NCBI RefSeq assembly: GCF_017313225.1
Contig: NZ_JAFLNE010000001.1
Span: 682,001 to 746,000 of the forward strand
DNA: 64,000 nt
Direction of reading: 5' to 3'
Source of the DNA: Allomuricauda sp. CAU 1633
GTDB taxonomy: Bacteria > Bacteroidota > Bacteroidia > Flavobacteriales > Flavobacteriaceae
Shown here: positions 62,223 to 64,000 of the stretch, one piece after another
How the letters are laid out: each line of letters begins with the position of its first letter
Position numbering within the stretch: the stretch's first letter is position 1
Notes under the pieces: generated by a model
The model's input: only the letters and a program-made list of their open reading frames with translations
Told to the model about the DNA's origin: nothing
Databases searched by the model: none
Position numbers and translations under genes: made by a program

Positions 62223-62334
62223 ACCCCTAAAAATTATAGGGTATAATCAAATAAAATATTTTAAAATGAAAAGAACCCCTATTAAAATAGGGGTATAAAT
62301 GTTAAAAAACATTATTTTTAACCATTGACCCCTA
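62223..62334 (+). promoter_or_regulatory. Repeated ACCCCTA motifs before alanine dehydrogenase
   Basis: ACCCCTA occurs at 62223-62229, 62275-62281 and 62328-62334. The second forms a perfect palindrome with ATAGGGGT at 62287-62294 (8 bp, 4-base loop); the first faces TAGGGT at 62237-62242. A further AT-rich inverted repeat lies at 62301-62308 with 62315-62322. The pattern and placement before the ald gene suggest binding sites for a regulator. Confidence 0.5.
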
Positions 62335-62408
62335 CTTTTTGTCGATTTTGTTTCTCAGTTTGTTTTTTTTGTAACACCTTTGAGAGTGTAATCATAAAAC
62401 ACACCAAA

Positions 62409-63509
62409 ATGATTGTAGGGGTACCAAAAGAAATCAAGAACAATGAAAGCCGGGTTGGGATGACCCCAGCCGGGGTTTTTGAACTGGTAAAGAACAACCA
62501 TACTGTTTATGTGCAATCCGGTGCGGGAGAAGGCAGCGGTTTTTTCAATCAGGATTACCAACGGGCAGGGGCTACAATTTTGGATACTATCGGTCAAGTA
62601 TACGCTATGAGCGATATGATCGTAAAAGTAAAGGAGCCCGTTGCACAGGAATACAACCTGATTCAAAAAGGGCAGATAGTATTCACCTACTTTCATTTTG
62701 CGTCGAGCGAAGCATTGACCCAAGCCATGATTAAGAATAAATCTATCTGCATTGCCTATGAAACGGTAGAGGATGAAGATGGAAGTTTGCCGCTTCTTAC
62801 CCCAATGTCTGAAGTGGCCGGACGAATGGCCATTCAACAAGGGGCTAAATATTTGGAAAAACCTGTTAAGGGCAAAGGCGTGCTTTTGGGCGGTGTTCCT
62901 GGCGTGTCCCCGGGCCGTGTCTTGGTCTTGGGTGCCGGAACCGTGGGAATTCAAGCTGCTAAAATGGCAGCAGGCCTAGGGGCCCAAGTCACCATTTTGG
63001 ATGTGAACATAAAAAGGCTTCGGTATGTGAACGACATCATGCCCAGCCATGTAGTAACCGGATTCTCCAATGAATTCAATATCAGAAAATATATCAAAAC
63101 CCATGATCTAATAATAGGTGGTGTCCTTTTAAAGGGTGCCAAAGCGCCAAACCTGATCACCAGGGATATGCTCAAGGATATGCATCCCGGTACCGTGATT
63201 GTGGATGTTGCCGTAGATCAAGGAGGATGCGTAGAAACAACAAAACCAACAACCCATGAGGACCCCGTTTATATTATTGATGACGTGGTTCATTATTGTG
63301 TAGCCAATATGCCAGGGGCAGTGCCTTATACTTCCACAGTTGCCTTGACGAATGTAACACTGCCCTATGTGCTAAAATTGGCTAATTTGGGATGGCGTAG
63401 CGCATGCAATTTGGATAAATCACTGGCCAAAGGATTGAACATTGTGGAGGGTGAAGTAGTTTATAAGGAAATTATTGAAGCCTTTCATTGGGAGCCAGCA
63501 TTGGCATAA
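62409..63509 (+). CDS. ald: Alanine dehydrogenase
   Basis: Ald interconverts L-alanine and pyruvate plus ammonia with NAD. From ATG 62409 the 366-residue product has MIVGVPKEIKNNESRVGMTP, the VKVKEPVAQEY region with its catalytic lysine, a Rossmann motif VLGAGTVGIQAAKMAAGLG, and the dehydrogenase hallmark DVAVDQGGCVETTKPTTHEDPVY. The length equals the family. The frame is open to 62325, but the upstream part is not part of the family. The regulatory region has repeated ACCCCTA motifs. A terminator follows. Confidence 0.97.
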   Translation: MIVGVPKEIKNNESRVGMTPAGVFELVKNNHTVYVQSGAGEGSGFFNQDYQRAGATILDTIGQVYAMSDMIVKVKEPVAQEYNLIQKGQIVFTYFHFASSEALTQAMIKNKSICIAYETVEDEDGSLPLLTPMSEVAGRMAIQQGAKYLEKPVKGKGVLLGGVPGVSPGRVLVLGAGTVGIQAAKMAAGLGAQVTILDVNIKRLRYVNDIMPSHVVTGFSNEFNIRKYIKTHDLIIGGVLLKGAKAPNLITRDMLKDMHPGTVIVDVAVDQGGCVETTKPTTHEDPVYIIDDVVHYCVANMPGAVPYTSTVALTNVTLPYVLKLANLGWRSACNLDKSLAKGLNIVEGEVVYKEIIEAFHWEPALA

Positions 63510-63525
63510 CATACATTTTGTCAGT

Positions 63526-63560
63526 AAAAAGACCCTGCCAACATTTGGCGGGGTTTTTGC
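63526..63560 (+). terminator. Intrinsic terminator of ald
   Basis: ACCCTGCCAA at 63532-63541 pairs with TTGGCGGGGT at 63545-63554 (one T-G pair), with a 3-base loop and a T run after it. Confidence 0.85.
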
Positions 63561-63601
63561 TTTAATAGTGGTATATTTAATAGAGTAAAAACGGAAAAGT
63601 T

Positions 63602-64000
63602 ATGATGACATATTATATATTGATTGGTGGAATTGCCTTGATCAGTTGGTTGGTCAGTAGCCAATTGAAGAGCAAATTCAAGAAATATTCCAAAGTACAC
63701 CTGCGGAATGGGATGAGTGGGGCAGAGATTGCCCAAAAAATGTTGGATGACCACGGAATAAGGGATGTAAAAGTAATCTCTACTCCTGGAATGTTAACTG
63801 ACCACTACAATCCCAAAAATAAAACTGTGAATTTGAGTGAAGGCGTGTACAATCAACGTAATGCCGCTGCCGCTGCCGTTGCTGCGCATGAGTGTGGACA
63901 TGCCGTACAACATGCACAAGCCTATGAATGGTTGACTATGCGTTCCAAATTGGTGCCTGTAGTAAGTGTTACTTCAGGAATGTCCACTTGGATTGTCTTT
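63602..64000 (+). CDS. Zinc metallopeptidase (YugP type), N-terminal part
   Basis: An ATG at 63602 opens a frame that runs to the right edge, 133 codons visible. The product begins MMTYYILIGGIALISWLVSS, a membrane helix, and later has VNLSEGVYNQRNAAAAAVAA followed by HECGHAVQHA, the HExxH zinc motif. This matches the neutral zinc metallopeptidase family YugP/Zn_peptidase_2, membrane-bound proteins of unknown role. The remaining helices lie beyond the window. Confidence 0.9.
   Translation, partial: MMTYYILIGGIALISWLVSSQLKSKFKKYSKVHLRNGMSGAEIAQKMLDDHGIRDVKVISTPGMLTDHYNPKNKTVNLSEGVYNQRNAAAAAVAAHECGHAVQHAQAYEWLTMRSKLVPVVSVTSGMSTWIVF

Noticed and set aside
62355..62954. 199-codon minus-strand frame opposite ald
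   Set aside because: It is antisense to ald, without start context or recognisable domains.
1..64000. CRISPR arrays, insertion sequences, prophage, rRNA or tRNA genes
   Set aside because: No repeat-spacer array, transposase, integrase or phage structural gene, and no cloverleaf or rRNA segment, was seen on reading both strands.

Overview
The window is a chromosomal segment from a bacterium of the phylum Bacteroidota, most likely a marine member of Flavobacteriaceae. The Muricauda/Allomuricauda neighbourhood is my guess from protein resemblance, not from a search. The evidence is: adjacent gliding genes gldE and gldD; a secreted protein with a C-terminal domain of the type IX secretion type B kind; four TonB-dependent receptors; small families typical of the phylum (DUF3098, DUF3127, DUF4199, DUF4301); exact TAnnTTTG promoter -7 boxes in front of many genes; no Shine-Dalgarno pattern; and several TTG or GTG starts. 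I saw no rRNA or tRNA gene, insertion sequence, prophage or CRISPR array.

Layout. Positions 1-5430 hold biotin genes (the end of bioD, then bioA, a ketoacyl-synthase homologue and bioB) with a GT39-type membrane glycosyltransferase on the opposite strand. Positions 5.5-12.5 kb hold a JmjC/cupin protein, recX, RNase G (rng), a 29-residue very basic peptide, an HU protein, then mutY-ssb-gldE-gldD. Positions 12.5-20.7 kb hold an AT-rich DUF1963 gene, a lipoprotein, a cysteine-motif membrane protein beside a TonB receptor carrying an OprC-like copper site, a pair of M16 peptidases and a DUF4199 protein. rplU-rpmA follow at 20.8-21.6 kb.

Positions 21.7-35.4 kb are a nutrient region: a TPR/LuxR-type regulator, a large TonB receptor and a beta-propeller phytase; eutBC (ethanolamine ammonia-lyase) converging on a D-threonine aldolase-type gene; another TonB receptor; and a LytS/LytTR two-component pair. 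ahcY and a phosphopantetheinyl transferase follow. Positions 37.5-43.4 kb form a thiamine uptake region: a thiamine-binding MTH1187-type protein, PnuC/PnuT, an NadR-like kinase fused in frame to DUF4301, then a TPP riboswitch in front of a TonB receptor.

Positions 43.4-53.9 kb are mixed housekeeping: an oxidoreductase, an aldo/keto reductase, a Rieske-like lipoprotein, greA, HIT, a zinc-ribbon membrane protein, an orphan histidine kinase, DUF3127, an AtoE-type transporter, aat, tag, a thioredoxin-like protein and a TonB-like protein. Positions 54-57 kb hold the leftward run ftsX-DUF3098-uppP-(unknown)-truB. The window ends with a type IX secretion substrate, leuS with an AT-rich segment, alanine dehydrogenase behind a repeat-rich promoter region, and the start of a zinc metallopeptidase gene.

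It reads mostly as an ordinary core chromosome. The points most worth a second look are the copper-site receptor and its small partner, the structured leader before greA, the repeated ACCCCTA motifs before ald, the kinase-DUF4301 fusion, the SSB-like tail on DUF3127, and short unannotated genes (29 and 42 residues) and RNA candidates.
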